Below, in pieces: positions 6,693-13,302 of a stretch of 14,145 nt of DNA (the first letter of the stretch is position 1; each line of letters opens with the position of its first letter). The stretch spans positions 1 to 14,145 of the forward strand of contig DASWJP010000025.1 in the NCBI GenBank assembly GCA_036397065.1, given 5' to 3'. Source of the stretch: JAJFGI01 sp036397065. Its GTDB lineage: Bacteria > Pseudomonadota > Alphaproteobacteria > Kiloniellales > J153. Made by a program: the position numbers and the translations under genes. A model generated the notes under the pieces. That model did no database searches and was not told the DNA's origin. It saw only the letters and a list, made by a program, of their open reading frames with translations.

Positions 6693-7792
6693 GCATGAGC
6701 AAGTCCGAAGCCGCCGGCATTTCCATCCGCGGCATCTCCAAGGTCTTCGGCAGCGCCGCCGATCAGGTGCGCGCCTTGGACAACGTCTCCCTGGATATCG
6801 ACCACAACGAGTTTTTCACCCTGCTGGGCCCATCCGGCTGCGGCAAGACCACCTTGTTGCGCCTGATCGCCGGCTTCGAGCAGCCGACCGACGGCGAGAT
6901 CCTGCTCGACGGGGCCGAGATCGCTCATTTGCCGCCCTTCCAGCGGCCGGTGAACACGGTCTTCCAGAGCTATGCCCTGTTCCCGCACATGACGGTGGCG
7001 CGGAACATCGCCTTCGGCCTGGAGATGCAAGGTATGTCTCCGGCCAACGTCAAGGCGCGCGTCACCGAGATGCTGGGCCTGGTGCAGCTTGGCGGGTTGG
7101 AAGCGCGGCGCCCGGCGCAGCTGTCCGGCGGCCAGCAGCAGCGGGTGGCCTTGGCCCGGGCGTTGGCCAACCAACCGAAGGTGCTGCTTCTCGACGAACC
7201 GCTGTCAGCCCTCGATCTGAAGCTGCGCAAGGAAATGCAGATCGAGCTCAAACGCCTGCAACTGGAAAGCGGCATCACCTTCGTCTTCGTCACCCACGAC
7301 CAGGAAGAAGCATTGACCATGTCGGATCGGGTCGCGGTGATGAGCCAGGGGCACATTCTGCAGGTCGGCCCACCCGCCGAAATCTATGAGCATCCGCGCC
7401 ACCGCTTCGTCGCCGACTTCATCGGCGAGATCAATTTGCTCGAGGCCACCGCCGCGGCGCCGGATGGCGGCCGGGTGCGCTTTCGCCTGGGCGGCGCCCA
7501 GACGCTGGTGGCCCATGCCGCCGCGGGGACGCCGCCCGCCGGGCGCGTCAACCTGGCCATCCGGCCCGAGCGCGCCAGTCTCGAATCCCCCGGCAAGGAC
7601 GGGCTGGCCGGCGCCGTGGAGTCGATCGTCTACATCGGCGCCGATACGGTCTACCGCGTGGCCTTGGCCGAGGGCGCCGGCCTTTTCACCGTGCGCGTGC
7701 AAAACCGCACCGGTGCGCACCGCGCCTATGCCACGGGCGATGCCGTCGCCGTGGTGGTGCCGCCCGAGGCGATCCAGGTCTTGAGCGACTGA
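6689..7792 (+). CDS. potA: Spermidine/putrescine-type ABC transporter ATP-binding protein
   Basis: A 367-residue ABC ATPase that would power polyamine import at the inner membrane. Walker A is GPSGCGKTT (residues 47-55), the Q-loop is in FQSYALFPHMTVARNI, the signature LSGGQQQRVALARAL starts at 145, Walker B VLLLDEPLSALD starts at 165, and the switch histidine is in FVTHDQEEALTMSDRV. The region after about residue 240 contains the TOBE-type beta domain (INLAIRPE-like NLAIRPERASL). This architecture and the neighbours place it in the PotA/PotG group. ATG 6689 overlaps the gshB stop; a second ATG at 6695 is possible (MSMSK). It touches potB by one base (TGATG). potA and potG subgroups cannot be separated by eye, so the symbol means the family. 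Confidence 0.93.
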   Translation: MSMSKSEAAGISIRGISKVFGSAADQVRALDNVSLDIDHNEFFTLLGPSGCGKTTLLRLIAGFEQPTDGEILLDGAEIAHLPPFQRPVNTVFQSYALFPHMTVARNIAFGLEMQGMSPANVKARVTEMLGLVQLGGLEARRPAQLSGGQQQRVALARALANQPKVLLLDEPLSALDLKLRKEMQIELKRLQLESGITFVFVTHDQEEALTMSDRVAVMSQGHILQVGPPAEIYEHPRHRFVADFIGEINLLEATAAAPDGGRVRFRLGGAQTLVAHAAAGTPPAGRVNLAIRPERASLESPGKDGLAGAVESIVYIGADTVYRVALAEGAGLFTVRVQNRTGAHRAYATGDAVAVVVPPEAIQVLSD

Positions 7793-8694
7793 TGCGATTG
7801 TCGCTTCACCGCCGCGACCGGATCAATCGCGCCGTCATGATTGGGCCGGCGGTGCTGGTCATCGGCATTTTCATGATCCTGCCCCTGGGCTTGATGGGCT
7901 ATGTGTCGGTGCTGGCCCGCGGCACCTATGGACAGGTTCTGTGGGGCGAGTTTTCCGGCATCGCCTATATGAACATCCTCTTCGAGCATCGCCTGGATGG
8001 CAGCTTCGGCGTCAATCTGGACTATGCCACCATCTTCCTGCGCTCGTTCTGGCTGGCCCTGACCACCATGGTGATCGCCCTGGCGGTGGGATTTCCCACC
8101 GCGCTCTACATGAGCCTGCAGCCGGAACGTTACCGCAATCTGCTGATCTTCATGGTCACCATCCCGTTCTGGACCAATCTGCTGGTGCGCAACTACGCCT
8201 GGATCCTGCTGTTGCGCGACACCGGCCTGGTCAACCACGGACTGCAATGGCTCGGCCTGACGTCCGAGCCGATCACCCTGTTGTATACGGATTTCTCGGT
8301 GGCCGTCGGCCTGACCTATTCGTTCCTGCCGTTCATGGTGCTGCCGATCTACGCCAGTTTGGAGAAGATCGACTTCCGCCTGGTCGAGGCCGCCTATGAT
8401 CTTTATGCCTCGCGGCTGCAGGCGTTGCGCCGGGTGCTCTTGCCGCTGGCGCTGCCGGGCATCATCTCCGGCTCGCTCCTCGTCTTCGTGCCGTGCCTGG
8501 GATCCTACGTCACCCCGGCCTTGCTCGGCGGCAGCAAGTCGTTGCTGATCGGCAATCTGATTCAGCTGCAATTCGGCGCGGCGCGGAATTGGCCGTTCGG
8601 CTCGGCGCTGGCCTTCGTGCTGCTGGCCATCGTTCTGCTCACCATGACCGTCTATCTGCTGCGCCAGCGGCGCGGCAAGGGCCGGCCCGCATGA
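7792..8694 (+). CDS. potB: Spermidine/putrescine-type ABC transporter permease (PotB-like)
   Basis: A 300-residue inner-membrane permease with six predicted helices at roughly 14-36, 85-106, 119-142, 168-190, 221-242 and 268-290. The cytoplasmic EAA loop that docks on the ATPase reads EAAYDLYASRLQALRRVLLP from E199, with the LP pair at 217-218 in register. The position normally occupied by a conserved glycine (205) is tyrosine. The SYVTPALLGG stretch after it is characteristic of PotB/PotH proteins. A periplasmic segment of about 45 residues lies between helices 1 and 2. The start ATG shares its A with the potA stop TGA, and the stop overlaps potC as ATGA, giving a tightly coupled transporter operon. 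Confidence 0.93.
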   Translation: MRLSLHRRDRINRAVMIGPAVLVIGIFMILPLGLMGYVSVLARGTYGQVLWGEFSGIAYMNILFEHRLDGSFGVNLDYATIFLRSFWLALTTMVIALAVGFPTALYMSLQPERYRNLLIFMVTIPFWTNLLVRNYAWILLLRDTGLVNHGLQWLGLTSEPITLLYTDFSVAVGLTYSFLPFMVLPIYASLEKIDFRLVEAAYDLYASRLQALRRVLLPLALPGIISGSLLVFVPCLGSYVTPALLGGSKSLLIGNLIQLQFGAARNWPFGSALAFVLLAIVLLTMTVYLLRQRRGKGRPA

Positions 8695-9518
8695 GCGTCC
8701 GGCAAGACGTGACGAAGCCAAACAAGACAGCGAAGCGGAAATTCCGCCTGCGCTATTTTCCCGGCATATCGCCGACAGCGTTCCTCTTCTTCGCGTTCCT
8801 GTATCTGCCCATCGGCATTCTCGTGGCGCTCAGCTTCAACGAGAACGTGACCGTCACCGTGTGGACCGGCTTTACCTTCGACTGGTACGGCGTGGTCCTG
8901 GGCAACCCGGATATCGTGCGGGCCGCCAAGAACTCCCTGGTCATCGCCGCCGCCGCGTCCCTTGCCGCCACCATGGTCGCGACCATCGCCGCCCTGGCCA
9001 TGAGCCGCGCCCGTTTCCGCGGCCAGGACGGCGTGAACGCCGTCATCGCCCTGCCGTTGATCGTTCCCGAGATCGTCACCGCCGTGGCCACCCTGCTGTT
9101 CTTTGCCACCCTGGGTTTTCAGCTCGGCCATTTCACGGTCATCTTGGCGCACGGGGTGTTTTGCATTCCCTTCGCCTATCTGCCGATCCGCGCCCGCTTG
9201 GCGGATATGGACCCGTTCCTGGCCCAGGCGGCGGCCGATCTTTACGCCAACGAATGGCAGACATTTCTGCGCGTGACTTTGCCGTTGCTTTGGCCCGGCA
9301 TTCTATCTGGGCTTGTACTTTCCTTCATCGTCTCGCTCGATGATTTCGTCATCACATTTTTTGTCTCCGGCGCCGGGTCGACCACGTTGCCGGTCTATAT
9401 TTACGGCATGGTGCGCATGGGAATCACCCCGGAAGTCAATGCCGTTTCATCCTTCATGATATTGATTTCAGTGATATTTGTGACTCTATCCTTCATCCTG
9501 GCGAAGCAGCGGCGCTAA
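8691..9518 (+). CDS. potC: Spermidine/putrescine-type ABC transporter permease (PotC-like)
   Basis: A 275-residue permease, partner of PotB. It begins with a lysine/arginine-rich cytosolic tail (KPNKTAKRKFRLR), then six predicted helices, the first about residues 28-48. Family marks are LPIGILVALSFN, the NSLVIAAAA segment, IVPEIVTAVATLLFF and SLDDFVITFFVSG, the last being typical of PotC/PotI. The EAA loop starts at residue 179 and reads QAAADLYANEWQTFLRVTLP: the leading glutamate is glutamine and the conserved glycine is tyrosine (185), the same glycine change as in PotB. ATG 8691 overlaps the potB stop; a longer reading upstream only runs through potB. After its TAA comes a 103-base gap before potD, with a visibly lower GC content than the genes. 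Confidence 0.93.
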   Translation: MSVRQDVTKPNKTAKRKFRLRYFPGISPTAFLFFAFLYLPIGILVALSFNENVTVTVWTGFTFDWYGVVLGNPDIVRAAKNSLVIAAAASLAATMVATIAALAMSRARFRGQDGVNAVIALPLIVPEIVTAVATLLFFATLGFQLGHFTVILAHGVFCIPFAYLPIRARLADMDPFLAQAAADLYANEWQTFLRVTLPLLWPGILSGLVLSFIVSLDDFVITFFVSGAGSTTLPVYIYGMVRMGITPEVNAVSSFMILISVIFVTLSFILAKQRR

Positions 9519-9621
9519 ACAGGGTTAATTTCACACTGGCCCGCGAGCTTTTTTTCGCCCAATCTCCATGCCATCATGTGAATATTAACGAAATCGGATT
9601 GAATAACAGGGAGCGCGCGTA
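9519..9621. other. AT-richer leader between potC and potD
   Basis: This 103-base gap is notably less GC-rich than its surroundings and carries a run of seven T (9549-9555) without a convincing stem before it. GTTAAT at 9524-9529 and ATTAAC at 9584-9589 form a distant inverted repeat. A good ribosome-binding site (AGGGAG, about 9608-9613) serves potD. An internal promoter or RNA processing site raising binding-protein expression is plausible but no clear -35/-10 pair is seen. Confidence 0.4.
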
Positions 9622-10674
9622 ATGAAGATCACAAGTAAGTTAGGGTTGGCCGTCTCAGCGGCGGTCGTTGCCATCTCTATGGCGGGTAGCGCCCAGGCGG
9701 CCGGCGAGTTGCATCTGTTTAACTGGGCCAACTATTTTCCGCCCGATCTGATGAAGAAGTTCGAGGCGGATACCGGCACCAAGATCACCCTGGATACCTA
9801 TGCCTCGGACGAGGACATGGTGGCGAAGCTGCAGGCCGGCGGCGGCGGCTACGACATCGTCTTCCCCGGCGGCCAGACCGTCGAGGCGCTGGTCAAGCAG
9901 GGCCTGGTCGAGAAGATCGACGCCAAGTCCATGCCCAACTTCAAGAACGTGCAGATGCCGTTCCAGACCGTGCCCGGCGACGATGGCCGCGAGTATTCCG
10001 TGCCCTTCATGTGGGGCACCACCGGCTTCACCTACGATTCCGCGAAGGTGCCCGGGGGCAAGCTGGACGAGAGCTGGAAAGAGTTTTTCGAGCCGCGGGC
10101 GGAGCTGGTCGGCAAGCTCGGCGCCCTGGATTCGGTGGCCGATCTCTATAACGCCGCCGCCTATTACGTGGGCGTGGACAAGTGCACCGAAGATGGCGCC
10201 GAAGCGCAGAAGATCCTGGATGTGCTGCTCAAGCAAAAAGAGGCGGTGAAGATCTACGCCACCTCCGGAACCATCGATGCGGTCGTTGCCGGCGAGACGA
10301 TCCTGTTCCAGCACTGGAACGGCGCCGCCCACCGCACCAAGGAGCAGCTGCCCACGGCAGTCTACGTGTACCCGAAAGAGGGCACCGGTTTCTGGACCGA
10401 CAACATGATGGTCGCCAAGGGCGCGCCGAATCTGGAGAACGCCAAGATCTTCCTCAACTGGATGATGGCGCCGGAGAATGCGGCCGTGGCCTCCAACTTC
10501 AGCGGCTACATGAACTCGATCGACGGTTCGGGCGAATTCCTCGTCGATTCGATGAAGGCCGATCCGGCGATCAACATGCCGGCCGAGTTCCAGGACCGCT
10601 TGGTCCCGGTGAAGTTCTGTTCGCCGAAGGCCTTGGAGCTGCGCGATAAGGTCTGGACCCGTTTGAAGAGTTAA
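9622..10674 (+). CDS. potD: Periplasmic polyamine-type substrate-binding protein (PotD/PotF family)
   Basis: A 350-residue exported binding protein. The signal peptide has KITSK, a hydrophobic core and a cleavage motif AQA about residue 26. The mature start ELHLFNWANYFPPDLMKKFE with W35 and Y38 is classic for PotD/PotF. W232 (in HWNGAA) and W258 with D260 (in FWTDN) align with E. coli PotD W229, W255 and D257, which box and charge-pair the polyamine. However the E. coli S83-T84-Y85 segment is G83-G84-Q85 here, and the D168 region reads LDSVADLY. Two cysteines (188 and 333) could form a disulfide. A strong ribosome-binding site lies about eight bases before ATG 9622. The gene closes the transporter set and is followed by a hairpin terminator. 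Family is sure; ligand is open. Confidence 0.93.
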   Translation: MKITSKLGLAVSAAVVAISMAGSAQAAGELHLFNWANYFPPDLMKKFEADTGTKITLDTYASDEDMVAKLQAGGGGYDIVFPGGQTVEALVKQGLVEKIDAKSMPNFKNVQMPFQTVPGDDGREYSVPFMWGTTGFTYDSAKVPGGKLDESWKEFFEPRAELVGKLGALDSVADLYNAAAYYVGVDKCTEDGAEAQKILDVLLKQKEAVKIYATSGTIDAVVAGETILFQHWNGAAHRTKEQLPTAVYVYPKEGTGFWTDNMMVAKGAPNLENAKIFLNWMMAPENAAVASNFSGYMNSIDGSGEFLVDSMKADPAINMPAEFQDRLVPVKFCSPKALELRDKVWTRLKS

Positions 10675-10698
10675 GCGAAGGTAGCACGGCGATGAAGA

Positions 10699-10732
10699 CC
10701 CCGGGCGGCGGCTGTCGCCCGGGGCTTTTCTT
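10699..10732 (+). terminator. Rho-independent terminator after potD
   Basis: CCCCGGGCG (10699-10707) pairs perfectly with CGCCCGGGG (10716-10724) across an eight-base loop, followed at once by CTTTTCTT. A nine-pair GC stem plus a U-rich tail 25 bases after the potD stop is a convincing intrinsic terminator. It separates the transporter genes from the downstream hydrolase pair, which therefore needs its own promoter or readthrough. Confidence 0.85.
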
Positions 10733-10748
10733 GCCGGGGCTTTTCTTG
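10719..10748. repeat. 15-base perfect tandem duplication of the terminator 3' arm
   Basis: The 15 bases CCGGGGCTTTTCTTG occur twice in direct succession, at 10719-10733 and 10734-10748. The unit contains the distal part of the terminator's right stem arm and its U-tract. The second copy's CCGGGG can also pair with CCCCGG of the left arm (10699-10704), so an alternative, longer-looped hairpin with a second U-tract is possible. This looks like a slippage-type duplication. Confidence 0.9.
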
Positions 10749-10789
10749 AAGGTTGCCGAACACCGGCTTGCAAACACGGGTTTTCCGGT

Positions 10790-11743
10790 ATGACCGAACA
10801 CCTCACCTTGGCATCGTGGGCGACCAACCTGGCGGTGCCGTTACGCGGGATCGAGGCCTGGGCCGCCGCCGTCGACGGGCAGATGGCCGCGGCCAAGGCG
10901 CAAGGCGCCGATATCCTGCTCATGCCCGAATACGCGGCCGAGCAATGGCTGTCCTTCGCCCCGGCCGATCTGGCGCCGGAGGCGGAGATCGCCTGGATGG
11001 CCGATCGGGCCCCGGCGGCCTTGGACCTGATCAAGCCGTTGCCGCGCAAGCACGGCATGGCCCTGCTCGCCGGCACCATGCCGGCGCGGCTCGACCGGCC
11101 GGCTCCCGGTCGGCCGCCGCACGTCAACCGCGCCTGGCTGCTGCTGCCCGACGGGCGCGCCATCGCCCAGGACAAGCTGTGCCTGACCCCCGGCGAGCAG
11201 AACCCGGCCGGTTGGAACCTGGCCACCGGCTCGCAAATCGAGATCGTCGCGTGGCGGGGGGTGCGCCTGGCCGTGCTCATTTGCCTGGATATCGAGATGC
11301 CGGCCCTGGCCAGCCTGCTGGCGCCGTGCGATGTGGATATGATTTTGGTGCCCTCCATGACCGAGAAGCTTTCCGGCTATTCGCGGGTGTTTTCCTGCGC
11401 CAAGGCGCGCGCGGTGGAGTTGATGACCGCGGTGGCCCCGGTGGGCTGCATCGGCAAGGCGGCGGCCAGCAAACCGCGCCTGTCGAATACCTCCGGCGCC
11501 GCCGTCTATGTGCCGTGCGAGGAAGCTCTCGGCCACACCGGCGTCTTCGCCGATCTGCCGGCCACCGACCGGGCCGAGGGTCCGGGCCCCGTGCTGCTGG
11601 CCCGCGACATTCCCATCGGCCTGATGCGCCAGTTGCGCCACGGCAAGGCGGAGGTCTGGCCCGGCGCCTGGCGCGCCGATCATGTGCGCATCGTCGATGC
11701 GGCGGGTTCCGCCGTGCGCCAGGCCGCCAAGGCGGCGTCCTGA
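10790..11743 (+). CDS. Carbon-nitrogen hydrolase (nitrilase superfamily amidase)
   Basis: A 317-residue cytoplasmic amidohydrolase. The Glu-Lys-Cys triad of the nitrilase superfamily is visible: E47 in LLMPEYAAE, K129 in AQDKLCLTPGE and C165 in VLICLDIEMP. The surrounding strands (LLAGTMP, VDMILVPSMTE, CAKARAVELM) follow the family pattern. Substrate is unknown. Placement directly before an acetylpolyamine deacetylase, one base apart, and behind a polyamine-type transporter suggests an amide, acyl or carbamoyl derivative of a polyamine, but this is inference. It does not look like typical N-carbamoylputrescine amidase around the catalytic cysteine. ATG 10790 has no clear ribosome-binding site; the 115 bases upstream hold the potD terminator, its duplicated arm and no clear promoter. 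Confidence 0.88.
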   Translation: MTEHLTLASWATNLAVPLRGIEAWAAAVDGQMAAAKAQGADILLMPEYAAEQWLSFAPADLAPEAEIAWMADRAPAALDLIKPLPRKHGMALLAGTMPARLDRPAPGRPPHVNRAWLLLPDGRAIAQDKLCLTPGEQNPAGWNLATGSQIEIVAWRGVRLAVLICLDIEMPALASLLAPCDVDMILVPSMTEKLSGYSRVFSCAKARAVELMTAVAPVGCIGKAAASKPRLSNTSGAAVYVPCEEALGHTGVFADLPATDRAEGPGPVLLARDIPIGLMRQLRHGKAEVWPGAWRADHVRIVDAAGSAVRQAAKAAS

Positions 11744-11744
11744 C

Positions 11745-12776
11745 GTGAAAACCGTCTACAGCGATTTGCACCGCCTGCAGGACGGTCAGTCGGAGTTGAT
11801 CGACGGCAAGTTGCAGCCATGCCACGAACGGCCGGAGCGCGCGGATATCGTGCTCGCCCGGGTGCGCGAGGTGGCCTTAGGCGCGGTCATCGAACCCGAA
11901 GCGTTCGGCGCCGGCCCGATACGGGCCATACACGATGCGGCCTATTTGCGCTTTCTCGAAACCGCATGGGATGCCTGGGTGGCCGAGCACGGCGCCTACG
12001 ATGCCCTGCCCCTGAGTTGGCCGACCCGTGGCATGCGTCACAAGGAGCCGGAGTCCATTGACGGCAAGCTGTCGTACTTTTCCTTCGATGCGGGCACGCC
12101 GATCACCGCCGGCACTTGGCGGGCGGCCAGTGCCGCCGCCAACGTCGCCCTGACCGGCGCCAAGCTGGTGGCCGACGGCGAGGCGGCCGCGTTCGCCCTG
12201 TGCCGGCCGCCCGGCCATCACGCGGCCAGCGATTTCTATGGCGGCTATTGTTTTCTCAACAACGCCGCCATCGCCGCCCAGGCCTGGCGCGACGGCGGCG
12301 CCAAGCGGGTGGCCATCCTCGACGTGGACTATCACCACGGCAACGGCACCCAGGCGATCTTCTATGACCGCGCCGACGTGTTCTTCGCCTCCCTGCACGG
12401 CGATCCGCGACAGGAATATCCCTACTTTCTCGGCTACGCCGACGAGACCGGCGCGGGCAAGGGCGAGGGTTACAATCTGAACCTGCCGATGCGCTGGGGC
12501 ACCGGATTCGCGGAATGGTCGGCGGCGCTGGAAACCGCCTGCGGCCGCATCCAGGCGTGCAAGCCCGAGGCGCTGGTGGTCTCGCTCGGCGTCGATACCT
12601 TCGAGGCCGATCCGATCTCCAAGTTCCGCCTGAAAAGCGAGGATTACGTGCGCATCGGCGCGCGCATCGCGACCTTACGCCTGCCCACTCTGTTCGTCAT
12701 GGAGGGCGGCTATGCGGTCGCCGCCATCGGCGTCAATGCGGTCAACGTACTCACCGGCTTCGCCGGCGCGCGTTAA
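11745..12776 (+). CDS. Acetylpolyamine amidohydrolase (histone deacetylase family)
   Basis: A 343-residue zinc-dependent deacetylase that would remove acetyl groups from N-acetylputrescine, N-acetylspermidine or similar molecules. Starting at GTG 11745, one base after the preceding stop, the zinc ligands are D195, H197 (in DVDYHHGNGT) and D284 (in SLGVDTFEADP), with catalytic H158, H159 (CRPPGHHA) and Y323 (EGGYAV). From memory these are exactly the numbers in the Mycoplana ramosa enzyme, which supports both function and start; a longer open frame beginning at 11682 lies inside the previous gene. The start region TVYSDLHRLQDGQSEL and FLETAWDAW also match that group. Where the M. ramosa enzyme has Glu at 106 and 117, Asp and Gly are found, so polyamine contacts may differ. 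The stop is six bases from the convergent gene's stop. Confidence 0.93.
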   Translation: MKTVYSDLHRLQDGQSELIDGKLQPCHERPERADIVLARVREVALGAVIEPEAFGAGPIRAIHDAAYLRFLETAWDAWVAEHGAYDALPLSWPTRGMRHKEPESIDGKLSYFSFDAGTPITAGTWRAASAAANVALTGAKLVADGEAAAFALCRPPGHHAASDFYGGYCFLNNAAIAAQAWRDGGAKRVAILDVDYHHGNGTQAIFYDRADVFFASLHGDPRQEYPYFLGYADETGAGKGEGYNLNLPMRWGTGFAEWSAALETACGRIQACKPEALVVSLGVDTFEADPISKFRLKSEDYVRIGARIATLRLPTLFVMEGGYAVAAIGVNAVNVLTGFAGAR

Positions 12777-12782
12777 GCCCCG

Positions 12783-13145
12783 CTAGCGAAAGGCGACCGG
12801 CAAGGCCCGTTCGACACAGCGAATGCGTCGCTCGCCCACTTGCGTTGTGCGGCGCAGCTCGCACGCCAACAGGCGATCCGTCTTCCCATCGACGATCCAC
12901 AGGGTATCCCCGGCAACCGTCCGGCCAAACGTGTGCCGGGTTGAGCGACGCTCCAATGGCTCGGCCGGTTGCGCCGCGGGCTGGCCGCGGACCACGGTCA
13001 CGCCGCCCTGATTGGCGAAGCGCACGGTCTCCGCCTGCACGCCCCGATAGATGGTCACCGCGCCGCCATCCTGTGCCAGCGCCGGGGCCGCGCACAACAC
13101 GAGCCCCAAAGCCGCCGCGGCGAACACTCTCGCTGGATTTTTCAT
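12783..13145 (-). CDS. Small exported protein of unknown function
   Basis: I do not recognise this 120-residue protein. It has a clear Sec signal peptide: MKNPAR, a hydrophobic alanine/leucine core and APALA before Q25, a good cleavage site. C18 lies inside the signal core and is not followed by a lipobox arrangement, so a secreted rather than lipid-anchored protein is likely. The mature part begins with a beta-strand-like segment (AVTIYRGVQAETVRF), contains a proline/alanine hinge (AAQPAEP) and ends with two cysteines, C95 and C110, which could form a disulfide. The ATG at 13145 is preceded on its strand by AAGGACAGGGAGTC, a good ribosome-binding region, so the gene is probably real despite its size. 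It is convergent with the deacetylase gene and divergent from comM, hence a single-gene transcript. Confidence 0.75.
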   Translation of the reverse strand: MKNPARVFAAAALGLVLCAAPALAQDGGAVTIYRGVQAETVRFANQGGVTVVRGQPAAQPAEPLERRSTRHTFGRTVAGDTLWIVDGKTDRLLACELRRTTQVGERRIRCVERALPVAFR

Positions 13146-13302
13146 GACTCCCTGTCCTTATCCGCTGTGATCCGTCCTGTTCTCTCCACAACGCTACGGC
13201 ATGTTGGCGCGCGTCTCAACTGGCGCGCCGCGCGGACGCGGCCTAGACTGACCGCAACGGCCGCCGATTTGCAGATGCGGCCGATGGTTCGGGGGGACCG
13301 CG
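13146..13302. other. Divergent intergenic region before comM
   Basis: This 157-base gap separates the small exported protein gene from comM and must hold promoters for both. A TAGACT hexamer at 13244-13249 resembles a -10 for comM, but the -35 region is poor. The segment from 13205 to 13240 is rich in GGCGCGC repeats. No RNA gene, operator or terminator could be supported. Confidence 0.4.

Noticed and set aside
9543..9558. T7 run after potC as an intrinsic terminator
   Set aside because: Only a four-pair stem (GCGA/TCGC) can form and the T run is in its loop, so it does not fit a terminator.
10762..10789. ACCGG/CCGGT inverted repeat just before the nitrilase ATG as an operator
   Set aside because: Five-base arms with an 18-base spacer are expected by chance in DNA of this composition.
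9655..11358. 567-residue open frame on the minus strand antisense to potD and the nitrilase gene
   Set aside because: It lies opposite two clearly conserved genes, has a low-complexity, Arg/Gly/His-rich composition typical of antisense reading in GC-rich DNA, and shows no family motif.
13205..13240. GGCGCGC-rich repeats before comM as a regulatory array
   Set aside because: Copies are short, irregular and match the general GC-rich background; no regular spacing is seen.
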